A stretch of DNA of 55,653 bases from Bacteroides timonensis (GCF_000513195.1 NZ_CBVI010000052.1:1-55653), one strand, 5' to 3'. Shown: positions 1-9,794, numbered from the stretch's first letter. The notes: a model not told the origin generated them from the letters alone. Made by a program: numbers and translations.

Positions 1-62
1 ACTCATGATATATGTATCCGTTGAATAGAACATATAACTTTGGTGCAAGTGTTACATTTTAA
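1..62 (+). CDS. 3' end of a SusC-type TonB-dependent receptor gene (partial)
   Basis: The frame ending in TAA at 60-62 reads YPLNRTYNFGASVTF-stop. This is the usual last beta-strand of SusC/RagA outer-membrane transporters, with a terminal aromatic Phe, and it sits 18 nt before a susD gene, the normal susC-susD order. The upstream part lies outside the window. One oddity is a TGA at 6-8 in the same frame, so only 9-62 is open. Either the gene is frameshifted just before its last strand or the first bases contain an error. Too little is visible to decide. Confidence 0.55.
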
Positions 63-80
63 GTAAAAGGAGATTATCGT

Positions 81-2126
81 ATGAAAAAGCTAAGAAATAT
101 ATTGATGTGTGTTGCTATAGGAGGTCTGTTTGTAGGATGCCAGGATTTGGATATTCCTCCTAAGAATATTCTGTCGGGAGAAGATATATATAATGAAGGT
201 GGTATTACAGCCTATATGGCAGGTTTGTATAGTCAGTTGCCGATGGAAGATTTTAATATGTCAAATGATGGTGATTACAATGGTTTTTATAACTGGAATT
301 GCATTATTTGGGATATGCTCAGCACGGGTGAAACTGTAAATCGTAACAATACAGGTATTTATATTCCCCAAAAGGGATATTGGAGTATGGGTTACAAAAC
401 GATTCGCCAGGCTAATGATCTGATTGCTAATCTGCCTGCATATGTGGGAAAGCTGAAAGGTGCTGAATCATGGATTGCTGAAGCAAAGTTTATTCGGGCT
501 TATGTTTATTTTGCGATGGTAAAACGCTATGGCGGTGTACCTATTTTGGAAACACCACAGGAAATGACTGATGATGAGAAGGCATTGTGGGTAGCGCGTA
601 GTAGTCATGAAGAGTGTATAGACTTTATTCTTTCAGATTTAGATTATGCCATTGAGAATTTAGGTAAAACCAAAGTGGCAGGCCGTGCAAATAATACTTA
701 TGTAGCAGCAGCTTTCAAGTCGCGTGTTGCTTTGTATGCTGGCTCTGTTGCCCGTTATGGACAAACATTTAATTATTCAGGAAGTGAAAGTGGCAAAATG
801 CTTACTGGTATTCCTGCAGGGAGAGCCAATGATTATTTTATGCAGGCTTATAAAGCATCCAAGATTGTAGAAGAAGGTGGTTATAAATTATATGAAGGTA
901 ACTCTGATAAAGAAGCCAACTTCCGTGAGATATTTGCGAATGCTGATAAGAGTGATGAATCTATTCTTATCCGTCAGTATAGTAAAAATGACTTTGTTCA
1001 TAGTTTTGATGCTGTATATTGTCCGCCTCGTATGACAGCAACTTATGGTGACCGTTATAATGTAACATTGGATTGGGTAGAACTGTTTGATGGTCTGCCT
1101 ATTGATCCTGCAACAGGATACTTGAAAACAACGGATGACGATGGTAATTATATTGTTTACAATGATGTTAAAGACTTATTAGACAATGCAGAACCTCGTT
1201 TAAGGGGCTCTATCTTATTACCTGGACATACTTATAAAGGAGTTGAACTGGATATTCGTTTTGGTATAATAAAGGAGGAAATTGATCCGTCTACACCTAT
1301 TGCCAAGTTTATAAAGGATGATGGACAGACTACCGCCAATTATACAAGTAATGATTGGTTCAAGAATAACGTTTTGACAACAGCCGAGAATATAAAAGAA
1401 CAAAAGCCTTATGAGACTTCTACAGGTGCGAAACTTAATAAGAGTGGAATGGATGGTCCGGCTAATGGTGGAACGAGTAATACATTGACAGGCTTTCATG
1501 GGGCTAAATGGTTGAATTTGAACTGGACTATTGCCGAAACACAGTTGCATAGTTCCACACAATCTTGGATTGATATTCGTTATGCCGAAATATTATTGAA
1601 TCGTGCCGAAGCTGCATTGGAACTTTACCAGAATGGTGTTACTAGTATCGATGAAAAAGATCTGCAACAGGATGCTTACGAATGTATCAATAAGATACGC
1701 TCAAGAGCTGGTGCTGAGTTGCTGACCAGCCCTGCAGAATTATCCAATGTATCACGTGATGGTATTGAACGTGGACAAGGTATCCGTTCGTTTGTATTTG
1801 CTCCGAATGAAGGTATGCATATCATTCGTGTAGAACGTTATAAAGAATTGGCTTTCGAGCATAAAATTTATTGGGATCTGCGTCGTTGGTTTACTTTCGA
1901 TTCACAGATTTATCAATATCGCCGCAGAATGCTGTCTCCATTCTTGTTTGCCAAAGGAGCAACAGTAAATGAAGCTGGCAATCCGGTGGGTAAGTATATT
2001 TTTGACACCCGTGTTTGTGAAAGAGCTAATAACTCATTGACATTTGCTACTAAAAATTACTATGATAAGATTCCTGATGGTGAACGTAAGGTAAATCCGT
2101 TACTTGAGCAAAATAATCAGTATTAA
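81..2126 (+). CDS. SusD/RagB-family nutrient-binding lipoprotein
   Basis: This is a surface glycan-binding lipoprotein that forms a lid on the partner SusC channel and delivers oligosaccharides to it. It has a type II signal peptide with lipobox LFVGC, giving lipid-modified Cys20. The 681-residue length is slightly above the usual 500-650. Typical SusD features are the TPR-type segment around residues 133-155 (AEAKFIRAYVYFAMVKRYGG), a second helical motif YAEILLNRAEAAL, and the C-terminal INKIRSRAG and ERYKELAFEHKIYWDLRRW signatures. It lies directly after the SusC tail and 19 nt before a DUF3823 gene, as the outer-membrane uptake unit of the locus. Family assignment is certain; the ligand is unknown. 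Confidence 0.96.
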   Translation: MKKLRNILMCVAIGGLFVGCQDLDIPPKNILSGEDIYNEGGITAYMAGLYSQLPMEDFNMSNDGDYNGFYNWNCIIWDMLSTGETVNRNNTGIYIPQKGYWSMGYKTIRQANDLIANLPAYVGKLKGAESWIAEAKFIRAYVYFAMVKRYGGVPILETPQEMTDDEKALWVARSSHEECIDFILSDLDYAIENLGKTKVAGRANNTYVAAAFKSRVALYAGSVARYGQTFNYSGSESGKMLTGIPAGRANDYFMQAYKASKIVEEGGYKLYEGNSDKEANFREIFANADKSDESILIRQYSKNDFVHSFDAVYCPPRMTATYGDRYNVTLDWVELFDGLPIDPATGYLKTTDDDGNYIVYNDVKDLLDNAEPRLRGSILLPGHTYKGVELDIRFGIIKEEIDPSTPIAKFIKDDGQTTANYTSNDWFKNNVLTTAENIKEQKPYETSTGAKLNKSGMDGPANGGTSNTLTGFHGAKWLNLNWTIAETQLHSSTQSWIDIRYAEILLNRAEAALELYQNGVTSIDEKDLQQDAYECINKIRSRAGAELLTSPAELSNVSRDGIERGQGIRSFVFAPNEGMHIIRVERYKELAFEHKIYWDLRRWFTFDSQIYQYRRRMLSPFLFAKGATVNEAGNPVGKYIFDTRVCERANNSLTFATKNYYDKIPDGERKVNPLLEQNNQY

Positions 2127-2145
2127 TTAGAAAAAGGAAAATAGT

Positions 2146-2883
2146 ATGAAAAAGATATTTAATTTGCTGTTAGTTACTGCATTAGTTTTAGGCTTTTCAT
2201 CGTGTGAAAAGGATAATTATGATGCACCGGAAGCAGGTGTCTTCGGGCAGGTCGTAGACCATAATGGTAAACCTCTGCAAACAGCTATGGGACAGGGAAG
2301 TATGAAGATACAGATTACGGAATTGAGTTATGCGGGTGGTGATGAATCGATTGTTGTGACGAATCAGAACCTCAATATGAGGCAGGACGGTTCATATTCC
2401 AATTCTAAACTGTTTGCAGGTACTTACCGTATGATTCCGTTGGAAGGCGCATTTTATCCTTATGATGCAGAAGGAGAAACGGTGGAACTGAAGAACGGGA
2501 AAATGGCAGAACGTAACTTTACTGTTACTCCTTATCTGGAAGTAGAATGGGTTACAGAACCTTACTTGACTTCTGATAATTTTTTGAAATGTGCAGTGAA
2601 ATTTAAGAGAATAGCAAAAGAAGGAATTGCTATGCCTGATGTAAACAACATACAATTGTATATTTCGCATACGCAGTATTGTGGAACAGAATCTGACGGA
2701 AATTATACTCCCGGTTCTGTGAAAATAACTAATGATCAGGAGGGCACAACTATCGAGTTAACTTCTAAAGCTGCTATTAAATATTCCAATACTTATTGGG
2801 TAAGAGTAGGTGCGTGCTGTAACGACACTTACAAGAAGTATAACTTTACTGATATCAAGAAAATCGATCTGAAATTGAATTGA
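2146..2883 (+). CDS. DUF3823-type lipoprotein, probable surface glycan-binding accessory
   Basis: This is a lipoprotein of 245 residues with signal peptide and lipobox GFSSC (Cys20). The first domain (about 28-120, starting GVFGQVVDHNGKPLQTA) resembles the carboxypeptidase-regulatory-like fold of DUF3823 proteins, and a second beta domain follows (about 125-240). Members of this family are commonly encoded just after susD in Bacteroidetes utilization loci and are presumed cell-surface glycan-binding proteins. The gene follows susD by 19 nt and is followed by a terminator-like hairpin, so susC-susD-this gene look like one transcript. No catalytic motif is visible. Confidence 0.85.
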   Translation: MKKIFNLLLVTALVLGFSSCEKDNYDAPEAGVFGQVVDHNGKPLQTAMGQGSMKIQITELSYAGGDESIVVTNQNLNMRQDGSYSNSKLFAGTYRMIPLEGAFYPYDAEGETVELKNGKMAERNFTVTPYLEVEWVTEPYLTSDNFLKCAVKFKRIAKEGIAMPDVNNIQLYISHTQYCGTESDGNYTPGSVKITNDQEGTTIELTSKAAIKYSNTYWVRVGACCNDTYKKYNFTDIKKIDLKLN

Positions 2884-2905
2884 TTAAATAAGTAGGTAGG
2901 TAAGT

Positions 2906-2949
2906 AAGGAGGGTATTTGTTTCCGTAATAAGTGCTCTCCTTCTTTTTT
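2906..2949 (+). terminator. Rho-independent terminator after the susCD unit
   Basis: AAGGAG (2906-2911) pairs with CTCCTT (2937-2942), and the stem is followed at once by CTTTTTTG. It is 23 nt after the DUF3823 stop codon and points along the + strand. Confidence 0.55.
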
Positions 2950-2992
2950 GAACAAAATTTTAATACTGCTTTTGGTCAGAAGCTCTTTTGTG

Positions 2993-3076
2993 ATATACCC
3001 AGTTCGTACTTTCTTCGCTTCTATACGCAACTAAGAATAGCGAAGCAGGTACGAAGCAAGTACTAGGAGGGTATAT
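2993..3076. repeat. Interrupted dyad with tandem 11-mers upstream of the GH2 gene
   Basis: Three nested arms pair in register: ATATACCC 2993-3000 with GGGTATAT 3069-3076, GTACT 3006-3010 with AGTAC 3059-3063, and CTTCGCT 3013-3019 with AGCGAAG 3039-3045. Inside it, two adjacent 11-mers (GAAGCAGGTAC 3042-3052, GAAGCAAGTAC 3053-3063) differ at one base. The dyad lies 220-300 nt before the proposed start of the next unit. It could be a regulator-binding or RNA-folding region. The rest of the 2884-3316 gap is AT-rich, with no gene seen. Confidence 0.5.
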
Positions 3077-3263
3077 ACATGATACGAAGCGGCTCATTTT
3101 GTTCTATTTGTCGGTTACAAATCTGATAAAGGGATATGCATCTTGTATCGAAGCTGATTATCATGGCAACATAACATAATTTAAAAGTTTATTGGATGGT
3201 TTGTAATGGTACCAGCTACGATTAATTGCTTTTTAATGTCTAATTAATTATTTATTTCACTTT

Positions 3264-3289
3264 CTGTTAATGAGTCGAAGCTACATTTG
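3264..3289 (+). promoter_or_regulatory. Candidate promoter of the first GH2-GH3 unit
   Basis: A Bacteroides-type -7 box TACATTTG lies at 3282-3289, with a weak TTTCTG-like -33 region near 3261-3266. Transcription would begin near 3295, about 20 nt before the ATG at 3317, which supports that start over the ATG at 3287 that lies inside the promoter. Confidence 0.5.
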
Positions 3290-3316
3290 CAGAAAATAAT
3301 ACTATATTGTAATATC

Positions 3317-6300
3317 ATGAAGAATTTCTATACAGCCTTTTGGATTGTCGCATGCCTTTTGATTTCATTATCCGGATATGCGCAATCTGAATGGAAAAAT
3401 AATTTTTCCGATCAGGGAGAAATACTGAAAACAGTGGGACGGGGTGAATGTAGCATTGCAGACGGGGTGTTCCGTTCAAAAGGCTCTTATGCTTGTTTCG
3501 GTGATCCTGCGTGGAAGAACTATACTATGTCCTTTAAAGCTCGTGCTCCCCAAGAAGCGGAACAAGTTCAAATCTGGGCAGGATTTCGTGCCAATAATCG
3601 TTTTGATCGTTATGTAGTTGGTATAAAAGGCGGATTGCAAGATGATTTATACCTGATGCGCATGGGATATATGGGTACGGATGAATTTATGGGCGTTCGT
3701 CCGTTAGGATTTCATCCGGTACCGGGTCAATGGTATCAGTTAAAGGTAGAAGTCTGTGGTAGCCGTATTCGCGTTTTCTTGAATGATGAGAAGGAACCAC
3801 GGATGGATATCACAGATAAAAACAGCAACTTGGCACCTTCCGGTCCTGTGACTTTGGGAGGCGGTTGGATTGAAACAGAGTTTGACGACCTCGTTGTTAC
3901 TCCGTTGGAAGAAGATGCATTGAAAAATGTGAAAGTTGCAGAATATCGCAAGGTGGCAACACCGCAAGAGAAAGAAAGCAAGCGCCAGCTTGAAAGAGCA
4001 AATTATGCGCCTGTGAAAGTGAATAGACTGGAGGAAGGACGCACGGATATTTCACTGGATGGTAATTGGCTCTTTATGCCCGGATATCAGTTGGACGATA
4101 AGGAGAAAGCGGTATCCACGGCTACGGACGATAAGAATTGGCATGTAATGTCTGTGCCTAATTTCTGGAACCCGATTCGTATCTGGCTACATGGGGAAAC
4201 CATGCCTTCACCTACGGGACCTCAGCCCAAAGGTGTTTCAGATACCTATTACCAGCAGGAAACCGATCGTTGCGAGGGTTATACATTTGATTATAGAAAA
4301 ACGAACGCTGCCTGGTATCGTCAGTGGATAGAGCTACCGGCTGGTGTTGAAGGCAAAAATATGACTCTGACTTTTGATGCTGTTTCAAAGGTAGCAGAGA
4401 TTTATATTAATGGAGAGCTGGCAGGTTCGCATATCGGCATGTATGGTGAAATACAGGTTGATGGAAGTAAGTTACTGAAGCCCGGCAAAAATCTGGTAGT
4501 AGTAAAAGTGACCCGTAAGGCGGATGGAAGTGCTTCTGAAAACGGTAGTGCTGCTATTGATTTCTTCTATTCTTCTGTTCGCGAAAGTGAAAAAGAAGGC
4601 GGAAAGGTTGCCGTGAAGAATAACATCCTGAAAGATATAGCACATGGATTTTATGGTGATGAGCCTGCAGGTATCTGGCAGCCGGTAAAACTTACTATCA
4701 CCAACCTGGTGAAGGTGGAAGATGTCTTTATTAAACCTACTCTGGAGGGAGCTACTTTTGACCTGACTGTAAAGAATCATAGTGGTAAGAAGAATCAGTT
4801 TGATCTTTATACTGACATTGTGGACAAAGAAACCGGCTCTGTGCTTTACAGTAGTCTTTCTTTGCAAAAACTGGTGCTGAATGCTGATGAAGAAAAGATG
4901 TTCACTTACAGTGTGAATGGACTAAAACCTCGTCTCTGGACACCTCATCATCCTAATCTATACGATTTCCGTTTTAGGCTGGTTACTGCCAAAGGTGTTG
5001 AATTAGACTGTCTGTCAGAGACTTCCGGATTCCGTACTTTTGAAGTGAAGGAAGGCTTGTTCTTCCTGAACGGTAATCGCTACTGGCTGCGTGGTGGCAA
5101 TCACATTCCGTTTGCCCTTGCTCCGAACGACTTGAATCTGGCTAATACTTTCATGCAACTGATGAAGGCCGGCAACATAGATGTCACCCGTACCCACACC
5201 ACTCCGTGGAATAAACTTTGGATGGGAGCTGCTGACAAAAATGGTATCGGCGTTAGTTTTGAAGGTACCTGGCCTTGGCTGATGATTCATTCCACCCCGT
5301 TGCCTGATGCAAAACTGATTGAAATGTGGAAGGAAGAATTCCTCACCTTGCTGAAAAAGTATCGTAACCATCCTTCACTGCTTTTCTGGACGGTGAATAA
5401 TGAAATGAAGTTCTACGATAATGATAATGATCTGGAACGTGCTAAGGAGAAATACCGTGTGATTTCGGATGTGGTAAAAGAAATGCGTCGCATTGATCCT
5501 ACACGCCCCATTTGCTTCGACTCCAACTATCAGGCAAAGGGCAAAAAGGAAAAGTATGGTGCTGACTTTATGAATAGCATAGATGATGGCGACATCGATG
5601 ATATGCATGCTTATTATAACTGGTATGATTTCTCACTCTTCCGGTTCTTCAACGGAGAATTCCAGCAGAGGTTTAAGATGCCCGAACGTCCGCTTATCAG
5701 CCAGGAGATGTCAACCGGATACCCGAATAATGAAACCGGACATCCGACCCGTTCTTATCAGTTGATTCATCAGAACCCTCAATCTCTGATAGGCTATGAA
5801 TGTTATGACTTCTCAGATCCTAAATCATTCCTTAACGTGCAGGCGTTTATAACCGGAGAATTGGCTGAAGCGCTCCGCCGTTCCAACGATCAGGCATCGG
5901 GTATCATGCATTTTGCCCTACTCACTTGGTTCCGTCAGGTTTATGATTATCAGAATATTGAGCCATATCCTACGTATTACGCATTGAAGCGTGCTTTGCA
6001 ACCTGTGTTGGTAAGTGCTGAGTTATGGGGACGTAATCTTTATGGTGGAGATAAACTGCAGACACGTATTTATGTAGTGAATGACCGCGAGGATGGTACA
6101 GCCCTGAAACCTACTTTGTTGCGTTGGGAAGTACAGGATGAAACCGGAAAGAAACTGGTTTGGGGTAGTGAGGAACTCCCGGCTGTGAAGCATTATGGAC
6201 GCTACTATATTGAACCGAATATCCAATTACCGGTTAACTTGCCGGCCGACAAGGTGAAAGCTAAATTGGTATTGAAGTTGACTGAGAATGGCTTACCGGT

Positions 6301-7006
6301 ATCGGAAAATGAATATAATCTGCTGTTGGCCCGTAAAGACTGGAACATCAATCAAGTAGCAGAAGGTAAAAAAGTGCTTCTTCTGGATAAAGATGGCATG
6401 AAAAACAAATTTGATTTCCTTCATATAAACTATCAGGCGGTTTCTACTATAAAAGAAATGATGAATCCGAAACTGAAAGCTAATCTTTGCATTATTTCCG
6501 GATTGACCGAGTGTACGAACGAAGAAAGAGAAATGCTTCGCTCTTATCAGTCAAAGGGAGGGAAGTTGCTTTTACTGAATAGTAAAGAAGTTGCGAAGAC
6601 TATTTATCCTGAACATATCACGAGTTGGATTATCCCGACAGAGGGTGATATCGTGAATATGGAACGCAATGATGCACCGGTGTTTGATGGTATTGATGTA
6701 TTGGAACTGCGTTATTTCAATAATAATAAGAGAGAAATTCCTTTGGCTTGCAATGCTACCCTGAAAGTAAACCGGAATGAAAACCTGATAGAATTGGCAG
6801 GGCAGATGAAGATTCATGCTTATATCGACGGTGGAAAGCCGGAAGATCGTATTCGTAAAATCGATTCGATGCGAGGTTTAACCTTATTGCAGATAAAGGA
6901 TGGAAAGGGATTGGCTACAGTTTCTACCATGTGTACGGAGAAGGCTGATACCGACCCGATAGCTGGAAAGCTGTTAGTGAACATGATAAATGAATTATTG
7001 AAATAG
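3317..7006 (+). CDS. Glycoside hydrolase family 2 protein with N-terminal LamG-like domain
   Basis: This is a secreted retaining exo-glycosidase of the GH2 clan (beta-galactosidase, glucuronidase or mannosidase type). Start: the reading frame is open from 3287, but residues 1-23 from 3317 (MKNFYTAFWIVACLLISLSG) form a clean signal peptide and the earlier ATG falls in the promoter. Domains over 1,229 residues are a LamG or 3-keto-disaccharide-hydrolase-like beta-sandwich (about 25-195), GH2 jelly-roll sugar-binding domain (about 235-425), Ig-like domain (about 440-570), TIM barrel (about 575-870) and an unassigned C-terminal part. The acid/base is Glu696 in WTVNNEMKF and the likely nucleophile is Glu797 in LISQEMSTG. 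The N-terminal sandwich may bind glycan. Substrate cannot be read from sequence. Confidence 0.9.
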   Translation: MKNFYTAFWIVACLLISLSGYAQSEWKNNFSDQGEILKTVGRGECSIADGVFRSKGSYACFGDPAWKNYTMSFKARAPQEAEQVQIWAGFRANNRFDRYVVGIKGGLQDDLYLMRMGYMGTDEFMGVRPLGFHPVPGQWYQLKVEVCGSRIRVFLNDEKEPRMDITDKNSNLAPSGPVTLGGGWIETEFDDLVVTPLEEDALKNVKVAEYRKVATPQEKESKRQLERANYAPVKVNRLEEGRTDISLDGNWLFMPGYQLDDKEKAVSTATDDKNWHVMSVPNFWNPIRIWLHGETMPSPTGPQPKGVSDTYYQQETDRCEGYTFDYRKTNAAWYRQWIELPAGVEGKNMTLTFDAVSKVAEIYINGELAGSHIGMYGEIQVDGSKLLKPGKNLVVVKVTRKADGSASENGSAAIDFFYSSVRESEKEGGKVAVKNNILKDIAHGFYGDEPAGIWQPVKLTITNLVKVEDVFIKPTLEGATFDLTVKNHSGKKNQFDLYTDIVDKETGSVLYSSLSLQKLVLNADEEKMFTYSVNGLKPRLWTPHHPNLYDFRFRLVTAKGVELDCLSETSGFRTFEVKEGLFFLNGNRYWLRGGNHIPFALAPNDLNLANTFMQLMKAGNIDVTRTHTTPWNKLWMGAADKNGIGVSFEGTWPWLMIHSTPLPDAKLIEMWKEEFLTLLKKYRNHPSLLFWTVNNEMKFYDNDNDLERAKEKYRVISDVVKEMRRIDPTRPICFDSNYQAKGKKEKYGADFMNSIDDGDIDDMHAYYNWYDFSLFRFFNGEFQQRFKMPERPLISQEMSTGYPNNETGHPTRSYQLIHQNPQSLIGYECYDFSDPKSFLNVQAFITGELAEALRRSNDQASGIMHFALLTWFRQVYDYQNIEPYPTYYALKRALQPVLVSAELWGRNLYGGDKLQTRIYVVNDREDGTALKPTLLRWEVQDETGKKLVWGSEELPAVKHYGRYYIEPNIQLPVNLPADKVKAKLVLKLTENGLPVSENEYNLLLARKDWNINQVAEGKKVLLLDKDGMKNKFDFLHINYQAVSTIKEMMNPKLKANLCIISGLTECTNEEREMLRSYQSKGGKLLLLNSKEVAKTIYPEHITSWIIPTEGDIVNMERNDAPVFDGIDVLELRYFNNNKREIPLACNATLKVNRNENLIELAGQMKIHAYIDGGKPEDRIRKIDSMRGLTLLQIKDGKGLATVSTMCTEKADTDPIAGKLLVNMINELLK

Positions 7007-7060
7007 CAAGCAACGAATAGTTTGATACGATTCTGATTTTACTGATACAATCAAAATACT

Positions 7061-9658
7061 ATGGTCAAGAAAATTCTGATATCCTTTTGTTTGAGTGCTG
7101 TAGCCCTGGTGGCTACAGCACAAAATGAACCCTACAGAAACCCGGATTTATCACCTTCCGAACGGGCGTGGGACTTGTTGAAACGTATGACTCTGGAAGA
7201 GAAAGTCAGCCAGATGAAAAATGGCTCGCCAGCCATTGAACGTCTCGGAATACCGGCATATGACTGGTGGAATGAAGCACTGCACGGAGTGGCGCGCGCC
7301 GGAAAAGCAACTGTTTTTCCTCAGGCGATAGGCCTTGCCGCTACCTTCGACAATCAAGCTGTTCATGAAACCTTCTGTATCGTATCGGATGAAGCCCGTG
7401 CCAAATACCATGATTTTCAACGTAAGGGTGAACGGGATGGTTACAAAGGATTGACGTTTTGGACTCCGAATATCAATATATACCGTGATCCGCGTTGGGG
7501 ACGAGGTATGGAAACTTATGGAGAAGACCCGTATCTGACCTCTCTGATGGGATTGGCCGTAGTGAAAGGCTTGCAGGGTGATGGCACCGGAAAATATGAT
7601 AAGACACATGCTTGCGCCAAGCACTATGCCGTGCACAGTGGTCCGGAATGGAACAGGCATAGCTTTGATGCCAAGAATATCTCCCAGCGCGATTTATGGG
7701 AAACCTACCTGCCCGCTTTTAAAACCTTGGTGACGGAAGGGAAAGTAAAAGAGGTGATGTGCGCCTATAACCGCTATGAAGGAGAACCGTGTTGCTCTAA
7801 CAAGCAATTGTTGATTCGTATCTTGCGCGAGGACTGGGGATATGATGATATTGTGGTTTCAGATTGTGGGGCTATCGGAGATTTCTACTACCCTAATCAT
7901 CATGAAACCCATCCTACGGCTGCTGCAGCTTCGGCTGACGCTGTTGTTTCAGGGACAGACCTGGAATGTGGCGGCAGTTATTCTTCTTTAAATGAAGCGG
8001 TACGGAAAGGATTGATATCAGAAGACAAAATCAATGAATCGGTTTTCCGTTTATTGCGCGCTCGTTTCCAGTTGGGCATGTTTGATGATAATACACTTGT
8101 TTCGTGGTCTGAAATACCATATTCGGTTGTAGAGTCAAAAGAACATGTAGCCAAGGCTTTGGAGATGGCACGTAAGAGTATGGTATTGCTGACGAACAAG
8201 AATAATATCTTGCCATTGAGTAAATCTGTTCGTAAAGTAGCCGTGCTGGGGCCTAATGCCAATGACTCCGTGATGCTTTGGGCAAACTATAACGGTTTCC
8301 CTACTAAATCTGTTACCATCCTTGAGGGCATTAAAAGTAAACTTCCCGAAGGAGCTGTATATTATGAGAAAGGTTGTGATTTTGTAAATACACAGACTGT
8401 TTTTAGCTACTTCGATTGTTGCTCGTATGACGGGAAGAAAGGCTTTAAGGCAACCTTCTGGAATAATAAGGAATTGGAAGGTGAAGCGGTGGCTGTCGGT
8501 CATTTTAGTGAGCCGCTGAACTTTGGTAATGGGGGTAACACCGTATTTATGCCGGGAGTAAATCTGCACGATTTCTCGGCGCGCTTTGAGTCGGTATATA
8601 CCCCGAAGGAGTCCGGCGAAGTTTCTTTCATTATTTCTGCGGATGATGGTTCCCGACTGTTCATTGATGGGGGAGAGGTTTACTCTGAGTGGCATAATGG
8701 AGCTACAAGAGAGAAAATGTATAATCTGAATGCAGTGAAGGGCAAAGCCTATAAGGTTGTATTAGAGTATTTTCAGGCTGGCGGAGAAGCTTCATTGAAA
8801 TTTGATATAGGTATTAAGAAAGAAATAAATTATAAGGAAGTGGCCGATAAAGCGGCTGAAGCTGAAGTGATTATCTTTGTTGGCGGACTTTCTTCTTCAC
8901 TGGAAGGTGAAGAAATGCCGGTTGACCTTCCCGGATTTAGAAAAGGTGACCGCACCAATATCGATCTGCCTCAGGTGCAGGAAGAGATGCTGAAAGCTTT
9001 GAAGGCAACGGGTAAACCGGTTGTTTTTGTATTGTGTTCCGGCAGTACGCTGGCATTACCTTGGGAAGCGGAAAACTTGGATGCGATTATTGAAGCATGG
9101 TATCCCGGTCAGCAGGGAGGAACAGCCGTTGCAGATGTCCTGTTTGGTGATTATAATCCTGCCGGACGCTTGCCGCTTACTTTCTATGCATCGAGCAGTG
9201 ATCTGCCCGATTTTGAGGACTACGATATGAGTAATCGTACATACCGCTATTTCAAGGGGAAACCTCTGTTTCCTTTTGGACATGGATTGAGCTATACCAC
9301 TTTTGACTATGGTAAGGCTAAGGCGGATAAGACAACACTTCGGGCAGGTGAGGGGCTGACTTTAACCATACCGTTGAAGAACATCGGTAAACTGTCAGGA
9401 GATGAAGTAGTGCAAGTCTATCTGCGTAATCCCGGTGATAAGGAAGGGCCGATTAAAACGCTGAGAGCTTTCCGCAGGATTTCTCTGAAAGCCGGTCAGG
9501 CGGAAGATGTTCTGTTTGAATTGCCCGCCTCAACGTTCGAATGCTTTAATCCGGCAACCAACCGGATGGAGGTTCTTCCCGGTAAGTATGAACTGCTCTA
9601 TGGCGGAACTTCGGATGAGAAAGTGCTACGGAGACTAATAGTTACGTTGAAGAACTGA
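7061..9658 (+). CDS. Glycoside hydrolase family 3 protein with inserted PA14 domain
   Basis: This is a secreted or periplasmic retaining beta-glycosidase, of beta-glucosidase or beta-xylosidase type. The signal peptide is MVKKILISFCLSAVALVATA. The GH3 N-terminal barrel carries WWNEALHGVARAG, DPRWGRGMETYGEDPYL and KHYAVHSGPE, and the nucleophile is Asp268 in VVSDCGAI. The (alpha/beta)6 domain is split by a PA14 carbohydrate-binding domain (about 456-585). It resumes with VGGLSSSLEGEEMP and ends with a fibronectin-III-like domain after PFGHGLSYTTF. The WWNEALHG and SDCGAI signatures resemble the xylosidase-like branch of GH3, but this is only suggestive. It lies 54 nt after the GH2 gene, with no terminator seen between them. 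Confidence 0.93.
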   Translation: MVKKILISFCLSAVALVATAQNEPYRNPDLSPSERAWDLLKRMTLEEKVSQMKNGSPAIERLGIPAYDWWNEALHGVARAGKATVFPQAIGLAATFDNQAVHETFCIVSDEARAKYHDFQRKGERDGYKGLTFWTPNINIYRDPRWGRGMETYGEDPYLTSLMGLAVVKGLQGDGTGKYDKTHACAKHYAVHSGPEWNRHSFDAKNISQRDLWETYLPAFKTLVTEGKVKEVMCAYNRYEGEPCCSNKQLLIRILREDWGYDDIVVSDCGAIGDFYYPNHHETHPTAAAASADAVVSGTDLECGGSYSSLNEAVRKGLISEDKINESVFRLLRARFQLGMFDDNTLVSWSEIPYSVVESKEHVAKALEMARKSMVLLTNKNNILPLSKSVRKVAVLGPNANDSVMLWANYNGFPTKSVTILEGIKSKLPEGAVYYEKGCDFVNTQTVFSYFDCCSYDGKKGFKATFWNNKELEGEAVAVGHFSEPLNFGNGGNTVFMPGVNLHDFSARFESVYTPKESGEVSFIISADDGSRLFIDGGEVYSEWHNGATREKMYNLNAVKGKAYKVVLEYFQAGGEASLKFDIGIKKEINYKEVADKAAEAEVIIFVGGLSSSLEGEEMPVDLPGFRKGDRTNIDLPQVQEEMLKALKATGKPVVFVLCSGSTLALPWEAENLDAIIEAWYPGQQGGTAVADVLFGDYNPAGRLPLTFYASSSDLPDFEDYDMSNRTYRYFKGKPLFPFGHGLSYTTFDYGKAKADKTTLRAGEGLTLTIPLKNIGKLSGDEVVQVYLRNPGDKEGPIKTLRAFRRISLKAGQAEDVLFELPASTFECFNPATNRMEVLPGKYELLYGGTSDEKVLRRLIVTLKN

Positions 9659-9706
9659 AACGCGATCTTTTGCAATGATATTTAAAGGCTGTTTGAACAA
9701 TCTTTA

Positions 9707-9794
9707 ACTACCTATAGGTAATCTGCTGACTACTACGTGGTAGTTGGCAAACTACCTATAGGTAATTGGGTAACTACTTATTGGTAGTTTCATC
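9707..9794. repeat. Tandem array of four 22-bp palindromic units
   Basis: The units lie at 9707-9728, 9729-9750, 9751-9772 and 9773-9794. Each begins ACTAC and contains a 16-bp dyad (for example TACCTATAGGTA in units 1 and 3, ACTAC...GTAGT in units 2 and 4) followed by a 6-nt linker that differs between units. It fills the 186-nt gap between the GH3 and GH2 genes. It may form serial hairpins in the transcript or binding sites on DNA. Confidence 0.9.

Noticed and set aside
3287..3316. Upstream ATG of the first GH2 gene at 3287
   Set aside because: It overlaps the -7 box, and the signal peptide only begins at the ATG at 3317.
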